This document shows positions 35,128 through 45,160 of a stretch of 64,000 bases of DNA, one piece after another. The translations under genes were made by a program, and so were the position numbers. The notes below the pieces were generated by a model. It saw only the letters and a program-made list of their open reading frames with translations. It did not search any database and had not been told where the DNA came from. Position 1 is the first letter of the stretch. Each line of letters opens with the position of its first letter. Source of the stretch: Tenacibaculum sp. 190524A05c (GTDB taxonomy: Bacteria > Bacteroidota > Bacteroidia > Flavobacteriales > Flavobacteriaceae); the NCBI RefSeq assembly GCF_964036595.1, contig NZ_OZ038523.1, forward strand, positions 3,664,501-3,728,500, in the 5' to 3' direction.

Positions 35128-36395
35128 TAATTGTATTTATCTTTCCATCGTTGTTTCAAGATAGCTCTAAAACTATTTTCTCTCTGATTATTTCCAGGTT
35201 CATATAATTTCGTATTCACAATTTCATCAGGCATAAATTCTTGATTAACAAAATTGTTCTCGTAATTATGAGAATACAGATAATCTTTACCATAATCTAA
35301 ATCTTTCATCAATTTAGTTGGGGCATTTCTTAAATGTAAAGGAACCGATAAGTCACCAGTTTTACGAACCAAATTCTGAGCTTCGCCAATCGCCATATAG
35401 GAAGCATTACTTTTAGGTGAATTCGCTAAGTAAACAGCACATTGGCTTAAAATAATCCTAGCTTCTGGGAATCCGATTACAGAAACCGCTTGGAAAGTGT
35501 TATTAGCCAGTATAAGTGCAGTAGGATTAGCATTACCTATATCTTCACTCGCTGAGATAAGTAATCTCCTCGCAATAAACTTTACATCTTCTCCACCTTC
35601 AATCATTCGTGCTAACCAATATACTGTTGCATTAGGATCACTCCCTCTGATGGATTTTATAAATGCGGATATAATGTCATAATGCTGTTCACCAGTTTTA
35701 TCATATCTAACCGTATTTTTTTGGATCTTTGAAAGTACTAGATCGTTGGTAATTTCTATCTTTTCCTCCGAAGCGACCAAAAGTTCGAAAATATTTAGAA
35801 GTTTTCTAGCGTCTCCTCCAGAAACTTGTAGGAGAGCATCAGTTTCTTTTAAGGTTATTTCTTTTTGGGCGAGTAACTCATCTTTTTCAATTGCTCTATG
35901 TACTAGATTGATTAGATCTTGTTTGTCAAAGGAGTTTAGAATATAAACTTGACAACGAGAGAGTAGGGCAGGTATGACTTCAAAACTTGGGTTTTCCGTT
36001 GTTGCTCCTATTAGAGTAACCCAGCCTTTTTCTACTGCTCCAAGTAATGAATCTTGTTGAGATTTACTAAATCGATGAATTTCATCTATAAAAAGAATTG
36101 GATTTTTTTGAGTAAATAGTCCGCCGCTCTTTTTAGCTTTATCAATTACTTCCCTAACATCTTTAACGCCAGAGCTGATTGCACTTAAGGTGTAAAATGG
36201 ACGTTTTGACTCGTTAGCGATAATATTAGCCAATGTTGTTTTTCCAACTCCCGGTGGTCCCCAAAGAATTAAAGAAGGAATAATACCCTGACGAATATGT
36301 TGTGTCAGAATACCATTTTCACCAACCAAGTGTTGTTGACTTAAATAATCATCAATTGTTTTAGGACGAACTCTTTCTGCCAAAGGTGCACTCAT
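35124..36395 (-). CDS. rarA: Replication-associated recombination protein A (AAA ATPase)
   Basis: This 423-residue cytoplasmic AAA+ ATPase (RarA/MgsA, Mgs1/WRNIP1 family) acts at stalled replication forks. The Walker A motif is [14 protein letters not shown], Walker B is [15 protein letters not shown], and sensor 1 is [14 protein letters not shown]. The C-terminal tetramerisation part has [19 protein letters not shown] and [14 protein letters not shown]. The length is normal. The 3' end overlaps the convergent gene by 4 bases, and the start faces the rhomboid gene. Confidence 0.96.
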   Translation of the reverse strand: MSAPLAERVRPKTIDDYLSQQHLVGENGILTQHIRQGIIPSLILWGPPGVGKTTLANIIANESKRPFYTLSAISSGVKDVREVIDKAKKSGGLFTQKNPILFIDEIHRFSKSQQDSLLGAVEKGWVTLIGATTENPSFEVIPALLSRCQVYILNSFDKQDLINLVHRAIEKDELLAQKEITLKETDALLQVSGGDARKLLNIFELLVASEEKIEITNDLVLSKIQKNTVRYDKTGEQHYDIISAFIKSIRGSDPNATVYWLARMIEGGEDVKFIARRLLISASEDIGNANPTALILANNTFQAVSVIGFPEARIILSQCAVYLANSPKSNASYMAIGEAQNLVRKTGDLSVPLHLRNAPTKLMKDLDYGKDYLYSHNYENNFVNQEFMPDEIVNTKLYEPGNNQRENSFRAILKQRWKDKYNY

Positions 36396-36449
36396 AAGGT
36401 AAAAATAGTAAAGATTTCTGACAGAAATTCGGAATTTTTAAAGTGGATT

Positions 36450-36457
36450 TATTTTTG
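36450..36457 (+). promoter_or_regulatory. -7 box of rhomboid gene (TATTTTTG)
   Basis: TATTTTTG matches TAnnTTTG and is 15 bases before the ATG. At the -33 distance a TTC is seen rather than TTG. Confidence 0.4.
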
Positions 36458-36471
36458 TAGTTTAATTTCCC

Positions 36472-37182
36472 ATGAATCAAAACAATGACTTTAAATTTTC
36501 TAATAATGTTATTGGAATTCCTTTAGCGTTTGTATTTATTATTTGGTTTGTATACTGGATAGAAATAAAATTTGGAATGAATTTTAATAAATTAGGTGTT
36601 CTTCCAAGGACATTAAGCGGTTTTAAAGGTGTTTTCTTTACTCATTTTATTCATAGTGACACAAAGCATCTTTTTAATAATTCTGTGCCTCTTTTCGTTT
36701 TATTAATGAGTTTAATGTATTTCTACAGATCGGTTGCTTTGAAAGTTCTCATATATGGAGGATTATTAACAGGGTTATTGACTTGGATAATTGGACGAGA
36801 ATCCTATCATATTGGTGCTAGCGGTATAGTTTATTTATTGTTTAGTTTTGTTTTCTTTAGTGGAATTATAAAGAGTCATTATCGTTTAGTAGCAATGTCT
36901 TTAATTACTATATTTCTTTATGGAAGTATGATATGGTACGTTTTTCCAATCAAAGAAGGAATGTCTTGGGAAGGACATCTATCTGGATTACTTACTGGAA
37001 TATTTTTCGCAGTGGTATACCGAAAGTATGGAATCGTTAAGGAAAAGTATGTGTTTTCTAAAACGGAATTCGACGAAAGATTTGATGAAGATGGTAATTA
37101 TATAGAACCTTCTGCAGAAGAGGAGGTTCAAATACCATCAATTCAATATAGATATATTTATAAGACTCAAGAAGAAGAATAA
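36472..37182 (+). CDS. Rhomboid family intramembrane serine protease
   Basis: This 236-residue membrane protein has about six hydrophobic helices. The catalytic serine sits in HIGASGIVYLL (GxSG motif), and the catalytic histidine is in WEGHLSGLLTGIFFAV. An HFIHSDTKHLFNN segment matches the conserved first-loop His/Asn region. The product cleaves other membrane proteins within the bilayer, but its targets are unknown. The C-terminal tail of about 45 residues is acidic and cytosolic. The stop is one base from the convergent rlmB stop. Confidence 0.92.
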   Translation: MNQNNDFKFSNNVIGIPLAFVFIIWFVYWIEIKFGMNFNKLGVLPRTLSGFKGVFFTHFIHSDTKHLFNNSVPLFVLLMSLMYFYRSVALKVLIYGGLLTGLLTWIIGRESYHIGASGIVYLLFSFVFFSGIIKSHYRLVAMSLITIFLYGSMIWYVFPIKEGMSWEGHLSGLLTGIFFAVVYRKYGIVKEKYVFSKTEFDERFDEDGNYIEPSAEEEVQIPSIQYRYIYKTQEEE

Positions 37183-37183
37183 A

Positions 37184-37921
37184 TTACATCCTTTGGCGGA
37201 TTGTTTCATAAAGGAATGCTCCACATGCCACTGAAACGTTTAAAGATTCGATTTCACCAAGAAGTGGTAATTTACCTTTATAATCGACCATTTTAAGAAT
37301 TGAATTACTTACACCTTTATGCTCAGATCCCATTATAATTGCAACAGGTTGGTTTAAGTCTATGTCATATAAAGAATCTTCTGTTTTCTCTGTTGCTGCT
37401 ACAAGTTTTATGTCAGCAGCTTGCAGTTGAAAAATAGCATCTTTTATATGGTCAACCTTACAAATGGGCAATTTAAAGGCGGCTCCTGCTGAAGTTTTGA
37501 TTGTTTCTGAATTAACTGGAGCACTTCCACTTTTTTGGATGATGATTGCATCAACTCCTGTACATTCCGCCGTTCTGATTATTGCACCAAAATTACGAAC
37601 GTCTGATAGTTGATCTAAGACTAAAAATAAAGGAGTTTTGTCGGAATTTAAAGTATCTTCAATGATTTCTTCCAAATTGGCAAATTCAACAGGTGAAATT
37701 CTTGCTACAGCTCCTTGGTGGTTGTTGTGTTTTGATAAACGATTTAATTTTTCGACAGGTACAACACTCGTTGATATTTTACCTTTTTTAAGAAGTTTAT
37801 CTAATTGAAAAAATAAATCACCACGAAGACCTTTTTGTAGATACACCTTTTCAAGAGTAGATCCACTTTCGATTGCTTCAATAATCGCTCTAATACCAAA
37901 AATAACTGTAGATTGTTCCAT
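37184..37921 (-). CDS. rlmB: 23S rRNA 2'-O-methyltransferase RlmB-like (SpoU family)
   Basis: This protein has 245 residues from the ATG at 37921 (MEQSTVIFGIRAIIEAIESG). The frame is open for 21 more codons upstream, but those overlap the terminator of the neighbouring gene and look unlike a protein. The SpoU/TrmH trefoil-knot motifs are seen: LDQLSDVRNFGAIIRTAECT, then VAIIMGSEHKGV, and SLNVSVACGAFLYET. In E. coli RlmB methylates G2251 of 23S rRNA. A perfect TAnnTTTG box is placed so that the mRNA may start at the ATG. The assignment as RlmB versus a paralogous TrmH is probable rather than proven. Confidence 0.9.
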   Translation of the reverse strand: MEQSTVIFGIRAIIEAIESGSTLEKVYLQKGLRGDLFFQLDKLLKKGKISTSVVPVEKLNRLSKHNNHQGAVARISPVEFANLEEIIEDTLNSDKTPLFLVLDQLSDVRNFGAIIRTAECTGVDAIIIQKSGSAPVNSETIKTSAGAAFKLPICKVDHIKDAIFQLQAADIKLVAATEKTEDSLYDIDLNQPVAIIMGSEHKGVSNSILKMVDYKGKLPLLGEIESLNVSVACGAFLYETIRQRM

Positions 37922-37925
37922 TGGG

Positions 37926-37933
37926 CAAAAATA
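37926..37933 (-). promoter_or_regulatory. -7 box touching the rlmB start (TATTTTTG)
   Basis: On the minus strand TATTTTTG fits TAnnTTTG and ends 4 bases before the ATG at 37921, which would give a leaderless mRNA. A TTG lies 13 bases further upstream, shorter spacing than usual. Confidence 0.35.
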
Positions 37934-37947
37934 GTCTAATTTATGAC

Positions 37948-37977
37948 AAAAAAAAACCACCTTTAAAAAGGCGGTTT
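37948..37977 (-). terminator. Intrinsic terminator of the first SusCD operon
   Basis: On the minus strand AAACCGCCTTT pairs with AAAGGTGGTTT (plus-strand arms 37967-37977 and 37954-37964), an 11-base stem with one G-U pair. A U-run follows (the As at 37948-37956). It lies 22 bases past the stop of the lipoprotein gene. Confidence 0.8.
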
Positions 37978-37999
37978 TGAACACAAAATAGTGTTGATC

Positions 38000-38734
38000 T
38001 TATAAAGTGAATGAAGCAGAGTAGCTTGATCCATAATTACCAGATAAATTGATAAGAGCTACACCGTTAGCTTCTAATACGTAACCAGTACCTCCGTCTC
38101 CATAACCATCAAAAGCTTGGAAAGTATATGTTCCATTTGGTAAACAATTAACAATGTCTAATGTACCAGTGAAATCATCATAAGCTCCAAATGCTAAAGG
38201 ATCATTACTAGCCATAACTGTAGCTCCTGTAGAATCAACTATTCTCCATGCAGCTTCTTCTGGCCAATCATCAAAAGTTATAGTTAATTTAGCTTTAGTT
38301 TCTCCATCAGGACAAGACTGAGACATTGGGATAACTAAATCAGCACCAACATTTAATCCGTCTTTTTGAACCATTCTTAAAACTAATTTCTTTTCAGTAG
38401 TTAAGTCTAAATTAACACTTGTGAAATCAATATTAAACTTTGCTTCATTAGAATTAGCAGGTATAGTAACGCTAGATGGTACACTATAAGATGCTGCATC
38501 AGCATCAGTATCCTCAGTTACTACTATATCTATTACTCTATCTGAACCTGTTTTGTTTGCTGTGAAAATAGTAATTTCTTTAGTTTCTTGAGCTCCGTCA
38601 GGAAGGCTAACTACAACTGCGTCGGCACCAAATGTTGCAAATGCAGGAGCGTCAAAATCATCAATAGTATCTTTACAACTATTTAAAGTAGCCAAGGCTA
38701 GCGCCGCTACCATAAGTAATTTTATGTTTTTCAT
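38000..38734 (-). CDS. Lipoprotein encoded with the first SusCD pair
   Basis: This 244-residue protein has a lipobox (TLNSC) at about residue 20. The N-terminal half resembles a Calx-beta or Ig-like strand-rich domain (SLPDGAQETKEITIFTANKT, SVTIPANSNEAKFNIDF), and the C-terminal half has FQAFDGYGDGGTGYVLE. In SusCD loci such proteins are commonly surface lipoproteins, sometimes glycan-binding, but no binding site can be read here. It is the third gene after susC and susD, separated from susD by a hairpin that could reduce its expression. A strong terminator follows it. Confidence 0.75.
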   Translation of the reverse strand: MKNIKLLMVAALALATLNSCKDTIDDFDAPAFATFGADAVVVSLPDGAQETKEITIFTANKTGSDRVIDIVVTEDTDADAASYSVPSSVTIPANSNEAKFNIDFTSVNLDLTTEKKLVLRMVQKDGLNVGADLVIPMSQSCPDGETKAKLTITFDDWPEEAAWRIVDSTGATVMASNDPLAFGAYDDFTGTLDIVNCLPNGTYTFQAFDGYGDGGTGYVLEANGVALINLSGNYGSSYSASFTL

Positions 38735-38747
38735 GTGTAAGGGTATT

Positions 38748-38782
38748 AAAAAACCATCTTAAGCAAAAAGCCTAAGATGGTT
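38748..38782 (-). terminator. Intercistronic hairpin between susD and lipoprotein gene
   Basis: AACCATCTTA (38752-38761) pairs with TAAGATGGTT (38773-38782), a perfect 10-base stem. On the minus strand it is followed by a six-base U-run. It may be a partial terminator that sets the ratio of susD to the downstream lipoprotein mRNA. Confidence 0.6.
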
Positions 38783-38789
38783 GTAATTA

Positions 38790-40340
38790 TTATAAGTTTT
38801 GATCAGTAATGAAAGGATTATTTTGAATTTCGTCTTGTGGAATTTCAAATGTTAATCTTTCGTCATTATAAGGAATAGCAACACCAACAAAGTTTAAGTG
38901 GTTAGTACCTCTTGTAATTGTCGCTTTGTTACGCTTCATAGCAAAGTAACTCTTACCTTCTCCCCATAATTCAATACGAGTTTGTAAATAGATTTCATCT
39001 AATAAAGCTTGTCCGCTTAAAGCATCTACATATGAGTTATCTGGAACTCTTCTTGCCAATAAAGCTTTTAAAGATGTTCTTGCAGCTCCGTCATTTCCTG
39101 CTCTAGCTTGAGCTTCCGCATTTAATAAATAAGCTTCTTCTATACGCATGTAAACATAATCACCAGTAATACCTACATTAGGTCCTGATCCGAAAGATGT
39201 TGTACCAGCAACGGCAGGAGAGTAGTAAAATTTCAATAATGGTTGTAAGTGTCTTCCTGTACCTGAAGCATTAGTTGGATCATCAAAGAACTGCGCTTTT
39301 CTTGCATCATTAGCAGGAATAGCATCAAATAAAGTTTGATCAATTACCTTAAAGTCACCAGCCCATGCATAACTAAATGAGTAAGCATCAACTTGACCCC
39401 ACCAAGAAATTAAACCTAAACTTAATTCTGGAGTAATGTCTACACCCCACATCCAGCTATTAGAATTTACATCGTTGAATCCATTTGTAACGTCAGCTGC
39501 AGCTAACATAGTGTAAGATCCACCGTTTATTACTTGCTGAGTTAAAGCTGCAACATCAGCATCTCTACCACCTTTCGCGGCTAAAACGTATGCTAAAATC
39601 ATACGAGCAACATCTTGATTCACTTGGTTTTTAGCAGTTCTGTTGAATCCACTTAATAGAGAAATAGCAGAATTTAAATCTTCTTCCATTTGCTCATAAA
39701 CCTCTTGGGCAGTAGATTTAGCTAAGTTACCTGAAGTCTCACCAATCGGCATTGGTAAAATTGGTTCAGATGCATTATATTCTTTTTGAAAATATTGAGC
39801 TAAATTAAAATAAGAATGAGCTCTTAAAGCTTTAGCTTGTCCTAATGAATATTTATTTGCATCTGTTTCAGGAATGAAGTCATTACCACCAAGGTTGTTA
39901 ATTACTAAATTAGCAGAACCAACCATTTTATAGTAGTATCTCCATAATTGTCTGTTATCTCCAAAAGTAAAGTTCTCACCTACTTGTAATTCAGAGAAAC
40001 TTGCACGATACCATCCAAAGTTACTAGCACTTAATGCCATATCACTTGACATGAAATCTCCATATATATCATATCCTTTCTGTCCGAAGTCATCATGGTT
40101 CGGGCTATTAACTCCTCCAGTATCACCAGATCTTACTTGAACTTGAAGTGCATATACACCACTTAAAAAAGCAGCAGGAATTCCAGGGTTAGTTAACGCT
40201 CCTTCTGCTAATTGAGCAGAAGTTAACTCTTGCGTAGGCTGGCTATTTCCGGATGCACCATCATTTGCTAAAAATTCGTCACCACAACTATATGAAATAG
40301 CTAATAAACCAGCGACAAATAATAATTTAATTTTTTTCAT
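38790..40340 (-). CDS. SusD/RagB family nutrient-binding lipoprotein (first pair)
   Basis: This 516-residue protein has a lipobox (SYSC) near residue 19. The SusD tetratricopeptide-like fold is indicated by ANKYSLGQAKALRAHSYFNL and the closing QTRIELWGEGKSYFAMKR near the C-terminus. SusD lids the cognate SusC channel at the cell surface and binds the imported oligomer. The sugar or peptide substrate cannot be predicted. The gene follows its SusC partner by 21 bases, and a hairpin separates it from the next lipoprotein gene. Confidence 0.94.
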   Translation of the reverse strand: MKKIKLLFVAGLLAISYSCGDEFLANDGASGNSQPTQELTSAQLAEGALTNPGIPAAFLSGVYALQVQVRSGDTGGVNSPNHDDFGQKGYDIYGDFMSSDMALSASNFGWYRASFSELQVGENFTFGDNRQLWRYYYKMVGSANLVINNLGGNDFIPETDANKYSLGQAKALRAHSYFNLAQYFQKEYNASEPILPMPIGETSGNLAKSTAQEVYEQMEEDLNSAISLLSGFNRTAKNQVNQDVARMILAYVLAAKGGRDADVAALTQQVINGGSYTMLAAADVTNGFNDVNSNSWMWGVDITPELSLGLISWWGQVDAYSFSYAWAGDFKVIDQTLFDAIPANDARKAQFFDDPTNASGTGRHLQPLLKFYYSPAVAGTTSFGSGPNVGITGDYVYMRIEEAYLLNAEAQARAGNDGAARTSLKALLARRVPDNSYVDALSGQALLDEIYLQTRIELWGEGKSYFAMKRNKATITRGTNHLNFVGVAIPYNDERLTFEIPQDEIQNNPFITDQNL

Positions 40341-40361
40341 GATTTTAATAAGTTTTTAATA

Positions 40362-43300
40362 TTAAAATTTAACTCTTACTCCCATTGTGATTGTTGTTGC
40401 AGGAGCGTAAATTCTACGTCCAGAACTTCCTGTTTCTCTAATAGAAGGATTGAATCCTTCTCTTGCAGTATTGATAAACAAGTTGTCACCAGACACCCAT
40501 AAATTAATAGCATCAATTCCAGAGTTTTCCATAAAGCTGCTAGGTACTGAATAACCAATTCTAGCATTATTTAAAGCTATATAATCCGTACTTGTAACAA
40601 AACGAGAAGATAAAGATGTAACGTTAGCTACTGTAGCATCTGACAATAATGGAACATCAGTAATGTCACCTGGTTGTTGCCATCTATTTCTAATATCAGT
40701 GTGGTAGTTGTTACCTGCCGCACCAAATCTATCACTCATTAATTCAGCATATTGTCCATCATAAGCATATCCACCTAAACTATAAGTAAACTGAGTAGCG
40801 AAGTCAAAATTACCAACTTTTCCAGTTAATCTGAAAGCTCCTCTTACATCAGGGATTAAAGTTTTGTCGATGAATACTTGTGTAGCGTCAGCGTAAGTTT
40901 TAGTAACTTGCCTTTTGATGTTAACATCTCCTCCAGCATTCCTATATTCGAATAAAGAACTAGTTGTACTTGGATCACCGTTTGGTAAAGTTGCGAAATC
41001 ACCTTCACCTGCATCTAAAACACCGTTATCATTTTTGTCATCGTAGTACTGGTACCACATTGGTGCTCCGTCAGAAGGGTCTACACCAGCCCACTCTTGC
41101 ATGAAGAAGTCAAAGATTGAACGACCTTTAGCGAAAGCATAAGCACCATCGTCACTAGATCCTGAGTCAATAACTTTTGGAAGCCCAGTCGTGTTATCTA
41201 ATGGCATTTCAACCATTTCGTTTTGTATGATTTCTCCGTTTAAAGATAAATCTAATTTGAAGTTATCATTGTTTACTAAGTGCGCAGTTAAGTCAAATTC
41301 GAAACCTGCATTTAGTACTTCACCATCGTTATATAATACTTGGTCAGCTAATTCAGATGGTCCTTGACGTCTAAAGAAGAATAAGTTATCAGTATTCTTT
41401 CTATAGTAGTCAAAGTTGGCATCTAAATAATTTCCAAAGCTCATTTCTAAACCTCCTTGTAATTGTCTTGTAGTTTCCCATGTTAAATTAGGGTTTCCTG
41501 CAGTATCAAATACAAGAGCTAATTCTCCACCAACTAATTGAGCTTCGAATGTGTTGAAACCTGAAGCTTCGTTAACTCCTTGTTGATCACCAGTAACCCC
41601 CCAAGAAGCTTTAGCTTTTAAATATGATAAGAATGAATCCTGCATAAAGTCTTCTTCAGTTACAATCCAAGATGCTCCGATAGAACCGAATGTACCCCAT
41701 TGGTCATTTACAAATCGAGAAGAACCATCTGTTCTTAAAGAAGCAGATAGGAAATATTTGTTAGCGAAATTATAATTTACTTGTCCAAAATAAGACTCGA
41801 TACTTGATGCATCTACATAACCAGTTGCAGGAATCTGTGAAACTAAATAGTTGTCAAGGTTGTATAAACCAGGAACAACAACATTTGATTTATTAGCAAA
41901 ATCTCTTTCAAATCTTCTTTCGAATGATTCATGTGCAGCTAACGCTTCTATACTATGGTCTCCAAATGAAGTTTTATAACGTAATAATTGAGTCATCGTT
42001 TGAGACCATCTCGTAGTATTCGTTAAACTTAAAGTACCATTATTTTCAGCATCTGTACCGTAAATGTGGTTACCTGCATTTACAAATTCTTGGTAAGAGT
42101 ATTGACCTCCAAATTTAGTTTCTAAAGTTAATCCTTCAGCTAATTTAAAGTCTGCTCCAAAAGTTCCGTTAAGAGAGTGAGTTTCTCCTCCTACAAAATT
42201 TAAGACAGCAGTACCTACAGGATTTAATAAATCTGCATTTGGTCTAGATCTTGTGAATCCGTTAAGCGTTCCAGTTGGAGATCCGAAGTCGTATTGGTAT
42301 CCTCCATAAATTGGATCTGGAATTTTATCACCTGTTCCAGGGAATCTTGCGAATACTGGATATATAGGTGCCATTTTATCAGCAAACTCGAAAAGGTTCT
42401 CTGAACCTGCAGTTTGACCGTTATTAGTGGTTTGAGCGAAAGAATAACCAATATTAGAAGTTATCTTTAACCATTCTTTTACGTTAGATGATAAATTTAA
42501 TCTTGTAGTATATCTTGTAAAATCAGAGTTTAATGAGTATCCGTTATCATTTAAATAACCCATAGATACGAAGTATTTTGACTTATCTGATCCACCAGAC
42601 ATACGTAAGTTACCTTCTGTTCTGATTCCTTCACCAAAAGCTAAGTCAGCAAATCTTTCTGGAGTAAATAATCTTTGAACTCCTGAACGAACAGATCTAG
42701 TAGCTGGATCGATTAAATTTGCAGCGTCAGTAACATTCCACATGTTGTATCCTTGACCGATTCCGTTGTTTCCAAATAATCTTGAATTAGCAAAATCTAC
42801 AGGATCAGCGGCACCGTTAATACGTCCGTTGTTAAATAAACCTTCCCATACTAAACCAACATATTCTTCTGGATTAGAGATTACGTTATATCTTGGGATG
42901 ATTTGTACGTTAACCCCTGATTTTACATCAACTTCGATGAAAGATTTTTCAGCTGATGTACCAGTTCTTGTAGTAATTAATACAACACCATTTGCACCTC
43001 TAGATCCATAGATCGCAGTTGCAGTTGCATCTTTTAATACAGTTGTAGATTTAATATCAGATGGGTTGATAGAGTTTAAATCGAAAGTACTTCCCATTTG
43101 AACACCATCGATTACGTAAAGAGGAGTTCTGTTACCTAATGGAGAACCATATCCACGAATACGGATAGTACCAACAGAACCTGGCTGACCAGATGTGTTG
43201 ATTACAGTTACCCCAGCAACCTCCCCAGCTAACGCTTGAGTAACGTTAGAGAAGTTTTTTGCTTCTAAGTTTTCTGTAGCTACTGTTGCAGCAGTACCAA

Positions 43301-43649
43301 CATAAGCTTGCTTAGTTGTCGTACCATAACCTACTACGATAACCTCTTCAAGTAAATTGTCAGTTTCAAGAGTAAGACTGATGTTGTTAGATGAACCTAC
43401 TACTCTCTCAGCAGTTTTCATACCAACAAAGCTAAAAACTAATACATCACCTGTCTTCGCTTTAATAGAGTAGTTACCATCAAAATCAGTTTCAGTACCA
43501 GAAGTGGTACCCTTTTTTAATACACTAACCCCAGGTAGCGGACCTGATTCGTCAGAAACAGTACCTGAAATCGTTCTCTCTTGCGCAAAGGAAATTTGCA
43601 CAACCAACGCTAACAAAAGCGTTAAAATTCCATTAAACTTTGTTTTCAT
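40362..43649 (-). CDS. SusC/RagA family TonB-dependent outer-membrane transporter (first pair)
   Basis: This protein has about 1095 residues from the ATG at 43649 (MKTKFNGILTLLLALVVQI); an in-frame ATG eight codons earlier precedes the natural signal peptide. A carboxypeptidase-regulatory-like domain (ISGTVSDESGPLPGVSVLKK) is followed by the TonB box-like LLEEVIVVGYGT and a plug domain (YVIDGVQ, DATATAIYGSRGANGVVLI). A 22-stranded barrel with a terminal aromatic strand (TITMGVRVKF) follows. It imports polymers across the outer membrane with its SusD lid. It shares a promoter-like 5' region with the second SusC. There are no glycoside hydrolases nearby, so its ligand is unknown. Confidence 0.96.
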   Translation of the reverse strand: MKTKFNGILTLLLALVVQISFAQERTISGTVSDESGPLPGVSVLKKGTTSGTETDFDGNYSIKAKTGDVLVFSFVGMKTAERVVGSSNNISLTLETDNLLEEVIVVGYGTTTKQAYVGTAATVATENLEAKNFSNVTQALAGEVAGVTVINTSGQPGSVGTIRIRGYGSPLGNRTPLYVIDGVQMGSTFDLNSINPSDIKSTTVLKDATATAIYGSRGANGVVLITTRTGTSAEKSFIEVDVKSGVNVQIIPRYNVISNPEEYVGLVWEGLFNNGRINGAADPVDFANSRLFGNNGIGQGYNMWNVTDAANLIDPATRSVRSGVQRLFTPERFADLAFGEGIRTEGNLRMSGGSDKSKYFVSMGYLNDNGYSLNSDFTRYTTRLNLSSNVKEWLKITSNIGYSFAQTTNNGQTAGSENLFEFADKMAPIYPVFARFPGTGDKIPDPIYGGYQYDFGSPTGTLNGFTRSRPNADLLNPVGTAVLNFVGGETHSLNGTFGADFKLAEGLTLETKFGGQYSYQEFVNAGNHIYGTDAENNGTLSLTNTTRWSQTMTQLLRYKTSFGDHSIEALAAHESFERRFERDFANKSNVVVPGLYNLDNYLVSQIPATGYVDASSIESYFGQVNYNFANKYFLSASLRTDGSSRFVNDQWGTFGSIGASWIVTEEDFMQDSFLSYLKAKASWGVTGDQQGVNEASGFNTFEAQLVGGELALVFDTAGNPNLTWETTRQLQGGLEMSFGNYLDANFDYYRKNTDNLFFFRRQGPSELADQVLYNDGEVLNAGFEFDLTAHLVNNDNFKLDLSLNGEIIQNEMVEMPLDNTTGLPKVIDSGSSDDGAYAFAKGRSIFDFFMQEWAGVDPSDGAPMWYQYYDDKNDNGVLDAGEGDFATLPNGDPSTTSSLFEYRNAGGDVNIKRQVTKTYADATQVFIDKTLIPDVRGAFRLTGKVGNFDFATQFTYSLGGYAYDGQYAELMSDRFGAAGNNYHTDIRNRWQQPGDITDVPLLSDATVANVTSLSSRFVTSTDYIALNNARIGYSVPSSFMENSGIDAINLWVSGDNLFINTAREGFNPSIRETGSSGRRIYAPATTITMGVRVKF

Positions 43650-43675
43650 TGTATAATTGTTTGAATTAATCAAAC

Positions 43676-43707
43676 GCTAAAGTCTTAATTTTATCTTAAA
43701 TAAACAA
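43676..43707 (-). promoter_or_regulatory. Conserved promoter-like element upstream of first susC
   Basis: On the minus strand TTG (43707-43705), 17 bases, then TAAGACTTTAGC (43687-43676). The identical spacing and 12-base box occur upstream of the second susC. It differs from TAnnTTTG, so it may be a variant promoter. Confidence 0.5.
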
Positions 43708-43813
43708 TTTTTTAACAGAAAAAACGATGTAGCTTTGGTTATTAATTATCTCATGAAGTTATCTTTTGATGAATAATTAAGGAAAATGTTCTTTTATTAA
43801 ATACTTTCTATTT

Positions 43814-45160
43814 TTACTTGCTTAAGAAGTAACTAATTGATTCATTGTGTTTTTTAAATACATTTTGTCCCTGAGTTAGACCTAGATCAATAGCAGATCT
43901 GTAATGGATACCACCATATAGTCTGCTTACTGCCGCTTCTTTCGCAGCTTTTCTAAAAGAAGAAAATTTTCTTACAGGAAGTCCATATGGGAGTTCAGTT
44001 GTGTCATCAAATTGAAAATTATCTCCAAAAATATTGGTTAAAGTTTCTGATGCAGCGCCAGAAACAACTGAATGGCCACTTGTATATTCTGGGAATGGTG
44101 GTGTTTGTAACACAGGTTCCCAAGTTTCATCTAAATAATTATTGATTAAAGTTTCTGGCCTTACTAGATTGCTTCTATATTTTTCATCCCAACAGCTTAT
44201 AAAAGCATCGGCAATAGATATAGAAGTTTTAGTGTAAGCGTGAACTGTTTCTTCAAAATTTGAATTCGTTTGTTTACAAGCTATTTTACATATTCCGATC
44301 CAGTGAGCTCCAGGAGTTATTTTTTTTGAGGCAAACATAAAATGTCCTCTTGTAACGGATACATAGGGATTACAATCCCAGAAACGAGCAATGGCAATTT
44401 CTTCTGAAGTGTCTCCTTTTTCGTTAATATCTTTAGTTACATTGTAAACTTCCATTAACTCTTTATGGAAATCACTATTCTTTTCTAATGAAAAAACCGG
44501 GTGAGACTTTGGTTTAAATTGTGAGGCAGAATCTAAAGCAAATGTTCTTATTTTATTCCAATGAGGTTCTATTGCGTCCATATATGATGGAGGAGTAGGT
44601 TTCCATTGTGAAGGATCATCGCTAAGGATATTATGTTCGGGCATTGTTCTAGTTTGCGCGTAATTGTCGTTATTCATCCATTGAATAATTTGAGATGAAT
44701 AATGCATACCTTGTTTTTTGGAATCCTCAAAACTTTGTGAGTTTAATTTATTCCAAACTCCATATAAACTATCTCTGTAAGAAGTTAGTTTATCTTTCGA
44801 AAATATTAATTCTTTAGCGACATCCATATAGGCAATTAACGAAGCCAGTCTTTTATTTGACTTATTATTTGAGTCGAAATGGCTTAAGTTTAAATTTGTC
44901 AATTGGTTTGATAAGGATTTATATTTAGAGCTACCCGCGTTCAATGCTTCATAGGCGGCAATATTAGGATACACATATATTCTACTAGCAACGGGTGGTG
45001 AGAACACATCATGAATCATTATTTGTGTTAAATGATCGACTGTTGCATGATATTGATCCGATGAAATTTCAATTTCTTTTTGCTCTTTGGAACAAGATGC
45101 AAAAAAAACACTCAAAAGGATTAATGTAGTATATAGAGTTGGAGTAAATTTAGTTTTCAT
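43814..45160 (-). CDS. Vanadium-dependent haloperoxidase-like (PAP2 superfamily) lipoprotein
   Basis: This protein has about 448 residues from the ATG at 45160; an alternative ATG three codons upstream also exists. The lipobox FASC is near residue 23. The C-terminal half has the vanadate/phosphate-binding motifs of the PAP2/vanadium haloperoxidase family: RPETLIN, then PFPEYTSGHSVVSGA, then SRLYGGIHYRSAID. Members either oxidise halides or act as acid phosphatases, and the sequence alone cannot separate these. It overlaps the stop of the VCBS/ASPIC lipoprotein gene by 11 bases, so both are made from one mRNA. The location between two SusCD loci suggests a surface-linked enzyme. Confidence 0.88.
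   Translation of the reverse strand: MKTKFTPTLYTTLILLSVFFASCSKEQKEIEISSDQYHATVDHLTQIMIHDVFSPPVASRIYVYPNIAAYEALNAGSSKYKSLSNQLTNLNLSHFDSNNKSNKRLASLIAYMDVAKELIFSKDKLTSYRDSLYGVWNKLNSQSFEDSKKQGMHYSSQIIQWMNNDNYAQTRTMPEHNILSDDPSQWKPTPPSYMDAIEPHWNKIRTFALDSASQFKPKSHPVFSLEKNSDFHKELMEVYNVTKDINEKGDTSEEIAIARFWDCNPYVSVTRGHFMFASKKITPGAHWIGICKIACKQTNSNFEETVHAYTKTSISIADAFISCWDEKYRSNLVRPETLINNYLDETWEPVLQTPPFPEYTSGHSVVSGAASETLTNIFGDNFQFDDTTELPYGLPVRKFSSFRKAAKEAAVSRLYGGIHYRSAIDLGLTQGQNVFKKHNESISYFLSK

Noticed and set aside
37922..37984. Longer N-terminus for rlmB
   Set aside because: The 21 extra codons run through the neighbouring operon's terminator and do not resemble the family; the ATG at 37921 gives the normal RlmB start.
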